64,000 nucleotides of DNA from Desulfobulbus rhabdoformis (GTDB taxonomy: Bacteria; Desulfobacterota; Desulfobulbia; Desulfobulbales; Desulfobulbaceae), in the NCBI RefSeq assembly GCF_016919065.1, contig NZ_JAFFQA010000016.1, forward strand, positions 1 to 64,000, in the 5' to 3' direction. Shown piece by piece: positions 17,950 to 27,046 of the stretch. Under the pieces are notes generated by a model that ran no database searches, was not told the DNA's origin, and saw only the letters and a program-made list of their open reading frames with translations. The position numbers were made by a program, and so were the translations under genes. Position 1 is the stretch's first letter, and each line of letters begins with the position of its first letter.

Positions 17950-19005
17950 ATGAGAACAAAAACGTTGTGTCTCTCATTGATCACTTTTCTTCTTTTTGCT
18001 TCCAGCTCGCAATCGGCACTGGCAACTCAAGGGAGTCACCTACGCAAAAAAGCCGATGTTCTCGGTGCCGGAGCAACCTTTCCAGCGCCTCTGTATAAAC
18101 GTTGGCTTAAGCAGTTTGCACAAAGATCTCCCGGGTTTACCCTCGACTATGATGCAGTGGGCAGTGGCGAGGGAACACGTCGTTTCCTGGCTGACCAAGT
18201 TGATTTTGGCGCCAGTGATGCCGCTTTGAGTGATGAGCAGATGGCCCAGGTGCAGAGGGGAGTGCAGCTCATTCCCGCCACTGCCGGCATTATCGTCCTG
18301 GCCTACAATATCCCAGACCTTGAAGGCCAACTGCGGTTGAGCCGGGAGGTGTACACGGATATTTTTCTTGGTAAAATAAGATATTGGAACGATCCGCGTA
18401 TCCAAATGATCAATCCCTCCCTCACCTTGCCTGCCATGAGCATCGTCACCGTCACGCGCAGTGACTCCTCGGGAACGACCTGGGCCTTTACCAATCATCT
18501 TAACGCAATCACTGCTCTGTGGCATGAGGCTGGGTATGGGGTTCAAAAGAAGGTTGATTGGCCGGGTTTTTCCATGGCAGCCAACTATAATGAGGGCGTG
18601 GCCACCAAGATTTCCCATTCCTGGGGTACCATAGGCTACATGGAATACGGTGTAGCGAAAAAAGCGGGCTTGCGGATGGCCGCTTTAGAGAACAGGGCAG
18701 GGCGCTACATTACTCCCCAGGATTCAAGCGGAACGATTACCCTGAGCAATAATGCAAAAGCGTTACCCTCTAATCTGCGCCTTTTTTTGCCGGATCCTGC
18801 CGGTCCCGACTCGTATCCCATAACAACCTATAGCTGGTTGTTGCTTTATAAGCACTACGCAGAGCCGCTGCAGGCGGGCAGGGTTAAACAGTTTGTTCGT
18901 TGGGGGCTGACTGAGGGACAAAAAGTTTCCGCTGAGTATGGGTATGCCCCCCTGCCGCAACAGATCATCAAAGCCTCACTTCGTGCTTTGGATGGTGTAC
19001 GTTGA
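17950..19005 (+). CDS. Second PstS-type phosphate-binding protein
   Basis: The 351-residue paralog of PstS has a signal peptide (ending about ALA at residue 25) and the same motifs: VLGAGATFPAPLYKRW, VDFGASDAAL, RSDSSGTTWAFT and WGTIGYMEYGVA. It differs clearly from the first PstS, so it is an old duplication or separate acquisition, perhaps with different affinity or expression. It lies 225 bases downstream of pstB with no good terminator between, so it may be read from the pst promoter as well as its own. Confidence 0.93.
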   Translation: MRTKTLCLSLITFLLFASSSQSALATQGSHLRKKADVLGAGATFPAPLYKRWLKQFAQRSPGFTLDYDAVGSGEGTRRFLADQVDFGASDAALSDEQMAQVQRGVQLIPATAGIIVLAYNIPDLEGQLRLSREVYTDIFLGKIRYWNDPRIQMINPSLTLPAMSIVTVTRSDSSGTTWAFTNHLNAITALWHEAGYGVQKKVDWPGFSMAANYNEGVATKISHSWGTIGYMEYGVAKKAGLRMAALENRAGRYITPQDSSGTITLSNNAKALPSNLRLFLPDPAGPDSYPITTYSWLLLYKHYAEPLQAGRVKQFVRWGLTEGQKVSAEYGYAPLPQQIIKASLRALDGVR

Positions 19006-19091
19006 AGCCATCCCCGCTCAGGCAGGCGTGGCAGTATTGCTCGACCGGGATCTCCCTTGAAAAAAAATTGGGCTGACAGCAGGGAATGTGT

Positions 19092-19754
19092 ATGGGGGAG
19101 CGGTTTTGTATCGACCTGGAAAAAGTCGAGGCATCACTTCGGGAGGTGCAAAAAAATTTTGACCGGATTAATCGAAAGCTGGACATGCGGCGTGAGCCCA
19201 TGCGGGAAGAAATACTGCTTAATCTGCTCAGCGGCTATGCGTATGTCAACACTCTGCTCGCCCGCGATGTAGACCTGTTGAAGCGACCGGGGTTTCACCA
19301 TTTTTTAGAGTTGAATCATATTGTCCTCTGTGGAACCACCCCGGAAAAACGACGGGATTACAAAGAGCATATCCAAAGTACAACGGATCGGTTTTATCAG
19401 CAGCAGGAATTCTCCATCTCAACGTTGCGCAAATGGGCCGCCAAGCACCAGAGTGACTCCCCCTGGAAACAGGCCTCTGGCGCTTACATTTTGCAGGTGA
19501 GCTGGCCCCAACTCTTTGCCGAAGGGAATCATCGAACCGGTGCCCTTTTGATGAGCACCATTTTAGTGCGTATGGGCAAGCCGCCCTTTGTGCTCTCCAT
19601 TGACAATGCCAAGGGATATTTTGATCCCTCAAGTCTTGCCAAGAGTACCCGTAAAAACGTCTATGGGCGGCTTTATAAACTCCCTAAGATCAAGAAAAAA
19701 TTTGCTCAATTTCTTGAAGGGCATACCCAGGCTGATTTTTTGGTGCCCCGGTAA
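19092..19754 (+). CDS. Fic-like protein with altered catalytic motif
   Basis: The product (about 220 residues) has a Fic-type core in its C-terminal half: QLFAEGNHRTGALLMSTIL then RMGKPPFVLS. In active Fic AMP-transferases this reads HPFxDGNGRxxR; here the catalytic His position is Gln and the second Gly of GNGR is His. The anion-binding EGN and the Arg remain. It may bind nucleotide without AMP transfer, or use another chemistry. The N-terminal half is helical and charged (KVEASLREVQKNFDRINR). Two in-frame ATGs exist at 19086 and 19092; the GGGA spacing favours 19092. It follows the second pstS closely. No antitoxin partner is visible. Confidence 0.65.
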   Translation: MGERFCIDLEKVEASLREVQKNFDRINRKLDMRREPMREEILLNLLSGYAYVNTLLARDVDLLKRPGFHHFLELNHIVLCGTTPEKRRDYKEHIQSTTDRFYQQQEFSISTLRKWAAKHQSDSPWKQASGAYILQVSWPQLFAEGNHRTGALLMSTILVRMGKPPFVLSIDNAKGYFDPSSLAKSTRKNVYGRLYKLPKIKKKFAQFLEGHTQADFLVPR

Positions 19755-19757
19755 CGG

Positions 19758-20132
19758 TTAAAGGAGAGGCGTTACCTCCTGGCGCGGATGAGCAGGAGCA
19801 GGCTCTCTCCTCTCGAGAATTTCATCGATCACCTGGACCAGGGATGAAACCGACTTGCGACAGGAAAGTCGCGTGGCCGTACTCTCCAGGTCGGCATTAT
19901 CAAGAAGCAGGACAAGATAGCGCTGGAGAAAGTCCCCCTTCTGTTCTTCGGAGAGATCACCTGCAAAATTTTTGGTAATGGGCAGCTGAAAGGGTTCTAT
20001 TCCCATGAGAAAACAGGTGTAGACCACGCGCGTGCACTGTTGGCGAACCTCTTCGATTTCCCAGGAGCTATGTTTTCGTAATTGTCGGATTAATTCATTG
20101 ATTGCGGCCCTGTTCTTGTGTTGCTTGATCAT
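19758..20132 (-). CDS. Small hypothetical protein at the end of the metH operon
   Basis: The product of about 124 residues is soluble, with no recognised family. It is helical and charged, with two Cys in the middle. I choose the ATG at 20132 because AAGGA lies nine bases upstream; a longer frame to 20213 would overlap metH by 119 bases. Even so it overlaps the 3' end of metH by 38 bases in another frame, which suggests translational coupling and a related role. Its stop converges on the Fic-like gene with three bases between. Confidence 0.55.
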   Translation of the reverse strand: MIKQHKNRAAINELIRQLRKHSSWEIEEVRQQCTRVVYTCFLMGIEPFQLPITKNFAGDLSEEQKGDFLQRYLVLLLDNADLESTATRLSCRKSVSSLVQVIDEILERREPAPAHPRQEVTPLL

Positions 20133-22584
20133 CAGTGGCGTCCTTGGTTGGAGGATTGGAAGAGAGCTGTTCACTTTCAATACCGCTGAACTGCTGGGCA
20201 AGACGTACTGCACCTATGGCGTCGCCGGCATAGCCGCTGGCGCCGATTTCTTTGGCGTAATGCTGATCAACCACAGCACCGCCGACCATGAAACGAACAT
20301 CAGTTAAATTTGAGGCCTGAGCAAGATCGATCACCTTTTTCATTTCGATCATGGTTGTGGTCATCAGGGCTGAGAGACCGACGATGTCGGCCCCGTGATG
20401 CTTAACGGCACGAATGATGTCCTCAGCCGCAACATCTTTTCCCAGGTCGATAACCTCGAAGTTATAGTTGTTGAGCATCAGGGCAACAATATTTTTGCCA
20501 ATATCGTGAATGTCCCCCTGCACCGTGGCCAGGATGACCTTTGCCTCTTTCTTCCCGGAGCCACCGTTTGCGGCGTCCAGGAGTGGCTGAAGCAGGGCAA
20601 ACCCTTTGCGCATGGTATCTGCGCAGGTGATAAGCTGCGGCAGAAAGTACTCTTTACGGTCAAATTTTTCGCCGACCAGGTTAATGGCTGGGATGAGCCG
20701 GTTATCAACCAAGGAGTTCGGTGATTCCCCTTGTTTCAGCGCCTGGCGCAGGAGCCGCTCCATACCCTCTTCATCGCCATTGACCACCGCATCAAACACC
20801 TTTTCACCTGCGGTTCGAGGCATTGTCGTCTCGGCAGCCGCCAACGCCTGCTGACTAAAGCGATCTATATATCGGCTCATATGAGGATCATGCCCAGCCA
20901 GAGCGTCAATGGCAAAAACCGCATTGACAACCTGCTCGGAAGAGGTGTCGATGAAGGCGGCGCTTAACCCACGTCCCGCTGCCATACACAGGAAGCTGAC
21001 ATCCAGCCAATGCCTGGTCTCCAGGCCATAGCTCAGGTTTGAAACGCCTGCCAGGGGGGTGAGCTTTGCTGAGCGAACGCACCAATCAATAATCTCCAGA
21101 GTGCGTCGGTGGGCCTCTTTGCCAGCGGCTGTAGTGAAAACTAGACTATCGATGAGACAATCATGGGCAGGGATTCCGTAACGGGCTGCGCAGGCAAGAA
21201 TTTTTTTGATGTGGGCGATGACCTCCGCCGAGCCTCCGAAACTCCCTGAGCCATCTACGGGCATACAGACAATCACGGCACCATATTTTGCAGCCAGCTG
21301 ACACATCGCCTCCATGTTCTCTTCCTCTGCGCTGACACTGTTGAGAATACCTCGGCCCGGCAGAACCCGGAGCGCCTGCTCTGCTGCTTGAATATTGACC
21401 GTATCAATGGAGATGGGAAGACCAGCCCCTTTGGTCACAACCAAGGCTGCCGCACGCATGAGGTTGGCCTCATCCCCACCCTGCATGTGAACATTGATAT
21501 CGATGACGTGCGCGCCCTGGCGGGCTTGTTCCTGCGCCAGCCTCCGCACCAATGTCATGTCGTTTTTCCGCAATGCCGCGGCCAAAGCCAGTTGACCGGA
21601 GGGATTTATTCTCCCTCCAAAAAGCGTCAGGGGCTGATCTTTTCCAATGCAGAGGGACTGTTTATAGGAGGAAACAACAGTCTGTCTTTTGTTGGTGGGT
21701 GGTGTGGGGCAAAGGGAATTTGTCTGTGCCTTGAGAGTCTGAATATATTCAGGGGTGGTACCGCAGCAGCCGCCGAGGATTGCCGCACCTGCCGTGACAA
21801 GGGGCTCCATGTGGTCGCCAAATTCGTCAGCCTCCATGTCAAAGGTGGTTATGCCGTTTTTCAGGCGGGGCATACCCGCGTTTGGTTTGGCTAAAAGGGG
21901 GACTGTGGCATGGCGTTTCATGGTTGCGATCACCTTTGCCATGTCCTCAGGACCGGTGGAACAGTTGCAACCGACCGCATCTGCGCCAAGAGACTGCAGG
22001 GTGATTAATGCCGAGAGGGGATCGGTCCCGTTCAGGGTGCGGCCATCGCTGCCAAAGGTCATACTTACCATAACCGGAAGATCGCAGGTTTCACGAACAG
22101 CAAGCAGCGCAGCGCGGGCTTCCTGCAGATCCATCATGGTTTCAATGACAAAACCGTCCACGCCACCCGCCACAAGGGCCATCGCCTGTTGGGCGTATAC
22201 GGCTACAGCCTCGTCAAAAGGGAGTTGACCAAAAGGTTCAACAAAAAGTCCGGTCGGCGCCAGGTCGCCAAATACCATTGCCTGATTACCTACAGCCTGC
22301 CGTGAGATGCGGGCCAGCGCGGTGTTCAGTTCCGTTGTTTTCCACGCAAGGCCGAACTCCTCAAGCTTGCAGCGATTGCCGCCAAAGGTGCAGGAGTAGA
22401 CGATGTCACTGCCCGCCTCCATATAGGCACGCTGTATCTCTCGTATAACTTCAGGATGTTCCAGAACCCAGGCCTCTGGTGACACTCCGGCGGGCATGCC
22501 TCTGCGGGCCAATTCGGTGCCTGTTGCTCCGTCCAGAATAAGTACCTGCCTTTCAGCCCAGGTTTTAAAGTCGCTTTTCTTCAT
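20095..22584 (-). CDS. metH: Cobalamin-dependent methionine synthase, core without reactivation domain
   Basis: The 829-residue enzyme transfers a methyl group from methyltetrahydrofolate via cobalamin to homocysteine. Domains in order are: the homocysteine/Zn barrel (residues ~10-290, Zn ligands in GCNC near 203 and GGCC near 269), the pterin-binding barrel (~310-570, FGGRINPSGQ, ISIDTVN), the helical cap (~590-670), and the B12-binding domain with GDIHDIGKN (690-698; the His ligates cobalt). The C-terminal AdoMet-binding activation domain of E. coli MetH is absent, and a free-standing version is encoded in the same operon at 24278-24916. The ATG overlaps the stop of the upstream gene by four bases. 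Confidence 0.95.
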   Translation of the reverse strand: MKKSDFKTWAERQVLILDGATGTELARRGMPAGVSPEAWVLEHPEVIREIQRAYMEAGSDIVYSCTFGGNRCKLEEFGLAWKTTELNTALARISRQAVGNQAMVFGDLAPTGLFVEPFGQLPFDEAVAVYAQQAMALVAGGVDGFVIETMMDLQEARAALLAVRETCDLPVMVSMTFGSDGRTLNGTDPLSALITLQSLGADAVGCNCSTGPEDMAKVIATMKRHATVPLLAKPNAGMPRLKNGITTFDMEADEFGDHMEPLVTAGAAILGGCCGTTPEYIQTLKAQTNSLCPTPPTNKRQTVVSSYKQSLCIGKDQPLTLFGGRINPSGQLALAAALRKNDMTLVRRLAQEQARQGAHVIDINVHMQGGDEANLMRAAALVVTKGAGLPISIDTVNIQAAEQALRVLPGRGILNSVSAEEENMEAMCQLAAKYGAVIVCMPVDGSGSFGGSAEVIAHIKKILACAARYGIPAHDCLIDSLVFTTAAGKEAHRRTLEIIDWCVRSAKLTPLAGVSNLSYGLETRHWLDVSFLCMAAGRGLSAAFIDTSSEQVVNAVFAIDALAGHDPHMSRYIDRFSQQALAAAETTMPRTAGEKVFDAVVNGDEEGMERLLRQALKQGESPNSLVDNRLIPAINLVGEKFDRKEYFLPQLITCADTMRKGFALLQPLLDAANGGSGKKEAKVILATVQGDIHDIGKNIVALMLNNYNFEVIDLGKDVAAEDIIRAVKHHGADIVGLSALMTTTMIEMKKVIDLAQASNLTDVRFMVGGAVVDQHYAKEIGASGYAGDAIGAVRLAQQFSGIESEQLSSNPPTKDATDDQATQEQGRNQ

Positions 22585-24272
22585 ACGTTTTCAGGTGTCA
22601 AGGCGCCGCCATTGAGTAACAGGGTGAGATCATGTCCCCAGAGTGTATTGTAGGATTGGGTTGTTGCCATAATGGAGTTTGCTGAGGGGTTGGCAATGGC
22701 CATGGTCAAGCCGCGTCCCATGGCCATCCCCAGAAAGGCGCTGTTGATCCATTGCCGCTCAGGCATACCAAAGGAGACGTTGGACAATCCGACAATGGTA
22801 TTTGCCTGCAAGGTCTCGGCGCACCAGCCTATGAGGTCAAGTGTTACTTGAGCGGCTTCAGGATTGGCGCTGATGGTCATCACCAAACCGTCGACAACAC
22901 AGTCTTCAACACCGTATCCATAAGAGGTGGCAGTCTCGAGAACAGACTCGACGACTGCAATTCGTTCTTTGGTGGTTTCCGGGATACCGGCATCAGTCAG
23001 CGGAAGAAGAATAAACATGGCGCCGTATTTGGCCGCAGCAGGTAAGGTCTCTTCGATTCTTGCCTGCTCTCCGGACACCGAATTGACCAGCGCCCGCCCG
23101 GGATAGCGGCGCAGCACCGCTTCCATCACATCGGGACGCGTGGTGTCGATGCAGAGCGGCAGCGGTGTCAGGCGGGAAAGCATTCCGGTGGCCTTGAGCA
23201 TCATTGCCTTCTCGTCAATGCCTGAAAGGCCCATATTGACATCAAGAACGGCCGCACCTCGCTGTTCCTGTTCCAGGGCAAAGGAGTGAACCAGTTCAAG
23301 ATCTCCCTGGCGCAGGCCTGCCTGCAGCTTCTTCTTTCCGGTGGGGTTAATGCGTTCGCCAACTATGGCAAAGGGGTGCTGGGGGCCCAGAAGAACAGAG
23401 CTGTGCAATGAAGAAAGGGCGCTGATGCCACTTTTTTGAACGGGCTGTGCTGGGAGGTTGTGGAGCCGAACACCGAGTGCGTACTGGTCTGTTGTTGAAC
23501 ACTGATGGGAACAGCCAAGTAAGTTGGCTCCCGCCGCTACCAGGGCTTCTCCTGCGAGCATGCACTCAACAGGGGTGGTGCATCTAGGAACCACCCCATA
23601 GAGTGCGACCGTTGCAAAGGGCTTTAATTGTTTGAGCAATGGCGCCAAAGAAAGGCTTGCCTCTGTGGGGACAAAACCGATCGCGTTCGCCCCCAGTGCC
23701 TGGAGTGTAATCAAGGCAGAGAGGGGTTCTGTCCCGCCGATCACTTGTCCCTGGCTATTGACGGTCAGTTCTACGATACAAGGGCAATCCTGCAGCTCTC
23801 GTAAGGCAATGAGTGCGGCACGAGCCTCCTGGATATCGTTGGAGCCGCAGAGAATAAACCCCTGTGCTCCCCCTTCAAGCAATGCCCGTCCCTGCTCTGC
23901 ATAGCAGGTAACAGCATCATCGAAATCAAGGGTGCCGTACGGTTCCAGCCGTTGTCCGGTCGTCGAGACGGTTCCAAAGACAGGTGTATCGCCAAGGGCT
24001 GCACAACAGAGCCGCATAAGCTCGCAGTTCATTGCCATGGGGGGCTCACCCGATAATGCGGTCTTCATCGCAAAGCGGTTGAGCCCTGCAGAGGGGCAAC
24101 GAACAATATCGCAGCAGATGTTCTTGAATGATGTAAGCGATGCAATGACCTCATCAAGATTGTGAAATATTTCTGCTTCTGACCACCTCGATGAAAGACA
24201 GCTCGAGGGCAGGGGCGCGTCGAGCAGTACCGGCCTTTGACAGATCAAATTACGAAATTCCCGGCGATGCAT
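22581..24272 (-). CDS. MetH-like paralog: degenerate homocysteine barrel plus pterin-binding barrel
   Basis: About 563 residues follow the first two domains of MetH. The N-terminal barrel keeps the fold pattern (GTEPLSALITLQALGANAIG, near-identical to metH), but the first Zn-ligand motif GCNC is replaced by GFVPTE and the GGCC motif by GCSHQC. Homocysteine activation is therefore doubtful. The C-terminal barrel (VGERINPTGKKK, LCIDTTRPDVMEA, SNVSFGMPERQW) is a good methyltetrahydrofolate-binding domain. There is no B12 domain. The frame opens at a GTG (24281), but AGGTGA spacing favours the ATG at 24272. It sits between the reactivation protein and metH, with its stop overlapping the metH start, so it likely works with them, for example as a pterin-binding or scaffold subunit; that is inference. 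Confidence 0.8.
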   Translation of the reverse strand: MHRREFRNLICQRPVLLDAPLPSSCLSSRWSEAEIFHNLDEVIASLTSFKNICCDIVRCPSAGLNRFAMKTALSGEPPMAMNCELMRLCCAALGDTPVFGTVSTTGQRLEPYGTLDFDDAVTCYAEQGRALLEGGAQGFILCGSNDIQEARAALIALRELQDCPCIVELTVNSQGQVIGGTEPLSALITLQALGANAIGFVPTEASLSLAPLLKQLKPFATVALYGVVPRCTTPVECMLAGEALVAAGANLLGCSHQCSTTDQYALGVRLHNLPAQPVQKSGISALSSLHSSVLLGPQHPFAIVGERINPTGKKKLQAGLRQGDLELVHSFALEQEQRGAAVLDVNMGLSGIDEKAMMLKATGMLSRLTPLPLCIDTTRPDVMEAVLRRYPGRALVNSVSGEQARIEETLPAAAKYGAMFILLPLTDAGIPETTKERIAVVESVLETATSYGYGVEDCVVDGLVMTISANPEAAQVTLDLIGWCAETLQANTIVGLSNVSFGMPERQWINSAFLGMAMGRGLTMAIANPSANSIMATTQSYNTLWGHDLTLLLNGGALTPENV

Positions 24273-24277
24273 ATGAT

Positions 24278-24916
24278 TCACCTACTCGAAATGGATTGTT
24301 TGATACCGGCCACGGCGGTGACTGACTTTTCTGGAACGAGCATGCTCCGAGAGGTGAGTTCCAGCCCCAGATGCTCAAGCTGAAGCTGTTTGTAGAAGAG
24401 CTCCTGGTTTTCCAGGGTGAAATCACCGTAACCGGGAGAAAAGCGGTGCTTGGTGAGGTGCTCGCCATTGCGACGTATCTGCCTACGCACGTATTCATTG
24501 ATCCAGGCCATGGCCGCGTTGGCACTTTGACCACCAACGGCATCAAAGATGACAGCGGTTGAGCCGTCCCCCTGTGCCATGGCTTCTTCTGCAGCGTTGA
24601 CAATGGTGAGACCAACGGTTGAGGCCATCAATGCCACGGCAACACTTCCTTGCAGCATCTGGCATAACGAGCGGCTGGTAAAGGCCAGATCATTGCTTAG
24701 AATAATGGTGTCGCCTTCCCAACCGGTGATGGGCAACCGTTGCCAGCAACCTTGCGGCTCACAAAGGCTGAACCCCTGGGCAATGGTTGCTTCCAGTTGT
24801 TCCCGTTGTCTCGGGGGAAGGACCGTTCTTTTGCTGCGGTAGCCGAGCCGAGTCAGAATCATTGCATGGGGGAGCTCAATCGGAATGATTTCGAAAAAGC
24901 TCAGGTCAGTGGGCAT
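24278..24916 (-). CDS. Stand-alone methionine synthase reactivation protein
   Basis: The 212-residue protein matches the vitamin-B12-dependent methionine synthase activation domain as a free protein. It has FDAVGGQSANAAM and the AdoMet-binding RFSPGYGD (RxxxGY type), then a QLQLEHLGLELTSRSMLVPEKS tail found in the family. It should methylate oxidised cob(II)alamin on MetH with AdoMet and an electron donor. A split of this type is established in Thermotoga maritima (TM0268/TM0269). It is the first gene of the operon below a cobalamin riboswitch. Confidence 0.88.
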   Translation of the reverse strand: MPTDLSFFEIIPIELPHAMILTRLGYRSKRTVLPPRQREQLEATIAQGFSLCEPQGCWQRLPITGWEGDTIILSNDLAFTSRSLCQMLQGSVAVALMASTVGLTIVNAAEEAMAQGDGSTAVIFDAVGGQSANAAMAWINEYVRRQIRRNGEHLTKHRFSPGYGDFTLENQELFYKQLQLEHLGLELTSRSMLVPEKSVTAVAGIKQSISSR

Positions 24917-25204
24917 TGGCTTTGATCCAGGCTGTCGTACGCAGAGGGAAAAACATGGAAAGTCGCCTCGGGTCAGAGGTTAGGTTTGTGCCGAAGAAAG
25001 ACACAGAGTGGCGGGGAGGGAAGAAATGACTGCATGGAAGAGCACTCCTTATGCTAAAAACTCGTGGCAAAAAAGGAGTGAGGTGACAGCAAAGGATCCA
25101 GAAGAGAGCAAAAAACGGTTACGCCTGTGCGATATACGAATTTTTGCAGGGATGGTTATCTTTGCTGGGGGACCACACTCCCAATCCCCGGGGAGTTAGC
25201 CTGT
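24917..25204 (-). other. Long leader between riboswitch and first operon gene
   Basis: About 290 bases separate the riboswitch aptamer from the reactivation gene. Next to the aptamer, ACTCCC and GGGAGT (25170-25195 region) form a small hairpin that could serve in the expression platform. No open frame with family features is seen. Confidence 0.4.
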
Positions 25205-25393
25205 GGTTTTCAATCAACGGCAGGTCTTCTGGCTCGCGATTCACTCTCAGGGCGGTCTTCCCGATCGTAGAGATCAGTGACGTTGTCGCCCTTCGTCCTC
25301 GCTCACAGCGGCGGGTCCGCGGGGGAATGGCTCAAACAATTGAGCGTCACCCCTCTTCCCTATCAAGCCCGTGTGGGCACCGTGATTAGATTT
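25205..25393 (-). ncRNA. Cobalamin riboswitch
   Basis: Read on the minus strand from about 25393, the conserved parts appear in order: GGTGCCCACACGGGC, TAGGGAAGAGGGGTG, the CCCGCCGCTGTGAGCG core, CACTGATC, then GGGAAGACCGCCC, and the B12 box GAGCCAGAAGACCTGCC (plus-strand complement at 25219-25234). This is the usual AdoCbl/B12 aptamer layout. It lies upstream of, and on the same strand as, the methionine synthase operon, and downstream of the stop of the aldehyde dehydrogenase gene. Confidence 0.92.
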
Positions 25394-25517
25394 TGATATA
25401 ACTCTATAAATTATTATTTTGCTAACACGGAACTCTCTATCGTGTCAATATCTATGTCACCTTATTTGATTATGCTATCCAAAGGCGGAGGGAAAACCTC
25501 CGCCTTCTATCTGCCTT

Positions 25518-26945
25518 TTAATGGGTCACCAGCACATGACGGACGATGGTGTAGTCTTCCAGGCCGTACATGGAGAGATCTTTGCCGTAGCCGGTCTGTT
25601 TCATACCGCCGTGGGGCATCTCGTTGGGCAACATGAAGTGGGTGTTGATCCAGGTGGCTCCGTACTGCAGGCGGGCTGCCATGGCATGGGCACGCCCCAC
25701 GTCCTTGGTCCAGACGGATGAAGCCAGGCCGTACTCACAGTCGTTGGCCCACTCAATGGCCTGTTCGATGGTGTTGTCGAATTTGGTGATGGACACCACT
25801 GGACCAAAGGCCTCCTGCTGCACAATCTCATCTTGTTGCAGGGCACCTTTAAGGATAGTGGGCTCATAGAAAAATCCCGGCCCGTCAACGGGTTTTCCTC
25901 CACAAAGCACCTCAATATGACCTGTGGCCACGGCCCGCTTAACAAAGCCATCCACGCGCTCAAGGTGACGGGCTGTGATCAGTGGTGGAATCTCGGCCTC
26001 AGGATCGTTGATGTCTCCGTATTTGATGGTGCTGACTGCCTTGGCGAGTTCCGTGGCAAATTCGTCATAAATGCGTTCTGCCACATACACCCTACAGGCT
26101 GCAGTACAATCCTGGCCGGCATTGTAATACCCGTAACTCCGGATGGTTTCTACAGCATCCTTAATATCGGCATCATCAAAGATGATCACCGGTGCCTTGC
26201 CGCCCAACTCAAAGTGGGTGCGCTTTAAGTTGCCTGCTGCCAGTTTCAGTACTTCTTTTCCTGTGTTCACCGAGCCGGTGACTGAAATCATACGCACACG
26301 CGGGTGTTTGGCCAACTCGGCACCCACCTCGGGGCCATTGCCCGCAACGATATTGAGTACACCTGGTGGAAAGAGTTCGGCAAAAAACGGTGCCAGTTCA
26401 AGCATGGTGAGCGGGGTGTTTTCCGAGGGCTTGAAGATCACACAGTTGCCTGCGGCAAGTGACGGTGCAATTTTCCAGGCCGCCATCATCAAGGGGTAAT
26501 TCCAGGGGGAGATCTGGGCGACCACGCCAACAGGATCCCGGCGAATCATGGAGGTCATGCCCTCAAAGTATTCCCCCGCGGCCGAGCCGCTCATTAATCG
26601 ACAGGCTGAAGCGTAAAAACGAAAACAGTCGACAATGGCCGGGATCTCATCTTCCAGCATACGCTGGTAGGGTTTTCCGGTATCAAGTGATTCCAGGCGG
26701 GACAGTTCTTCTGCTCGCGCTTCGATGGTATCGGCCACCTTGGCAAGCAGCCCGCTGCGTTCTGCAGGTGTGACCTGGGACCAACTGGCAAAGGCCTGTT
26801 CTGCGGCTAGAACCGCATCGTTCACCTGGGCTGTATTGGCCCCGGGGATGCGCGCTATTGTTTCCCCGTTTTCCGGGTTGACTATCTCTTCGATGCTGCC
26901 TTCACCCGCGATGAGCGCACCGTTTATCAGTAGTTTATCTTGCAT
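25518..26945 (-). CDS. patD: Gamma-aminobutyraldehyde dehydrogenase-like enzyme
   Basis: The 475-residue NAD-dependent aldehyde dehydrogenase is close throughout to E. coli PatD/YdcW, as remembered: KLLINGAL start, [20 protein letters not shown], the catalytic Glu in FELGGKAP, the catalytic Cys in [11 protein letters not shown], and the end [15 protein letters not shown]. It oxidises 4-aminobutanal (from putrescine) or related aldehydes to the acid. GGGAGA precedes the ATG. The neighbouring class III aminotransferase would supply the aldehyde. Betaine aldehyde dehydrogenase is a possible alternative annotation, but the resemblance to PatD is stronger. Confidence 0.88.
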   Translation of the reverse strand: MQDKLLINGALIAGEGSIEEIVNPENGETIARIPGANTAQVNDAVLAAEQAFASWSQVTPAERSGLLAKVADTIEARAEELSRLESLDTGKPYQRMLEDEIPAIVDCFRFYASACRLMSGSAAGEYFEGMTSMIRRDPVGVVAQISPWNYPLMMAAWKIAPSLAAGNCVIFKPSENTPLTMLELAPFFAELFPPGVLNIVAGNGPEVGAELAKHPRVRMISVTGSVNTGKEVLKLAAGNLKRTHFELGGKAPVIIFDDADIKDAVETIRSYGYYNAGQDCTAACRVYVAERIYDEFATELAKAVSTIKYGDINDPEAEIPPLITARHLERVDGFVKRAVATGHIEVLCGGKPVDGPGFFYEPTILKGALQQDEIVQQEAFGPVVSITKFDNTIEQAIEWANDCEYGLASSVWTKDVGRAHAMAARLQYGATWINTHFMLPNEMPHGGMKQTGYGKDLSMYGLEDYTIVRHVLVTH

Positions 26946-26975
26946 TATTTTCTCCCTGATGGACTCAGTTCAATG

Positions 26976-27013
26976 AAAAACGTCATTCCCGCACAGGTTG
27001 TGCAGGAATGACG
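26976..27013 (-). terminator. Hairpin with T run after the aminotransferase gene
   Basis: CGTCATTCC (26981-26989) pairs with GGAATGACG (27005-27013), with an inner GCACA/TGTGC stem. On the minus strand TTTTT follows. It lies between the aminotransferase stop (27047) and the patD start (26945), so patD may receive only read-through or have its own promoter. The sequence also resembles common GTCATTCC-type dispersed palindromes. Confidence 0.65.
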
Positions 27014-27046
27014 ATTTAGGACAAAAAAGGGAACGGAAGTAAAGGT

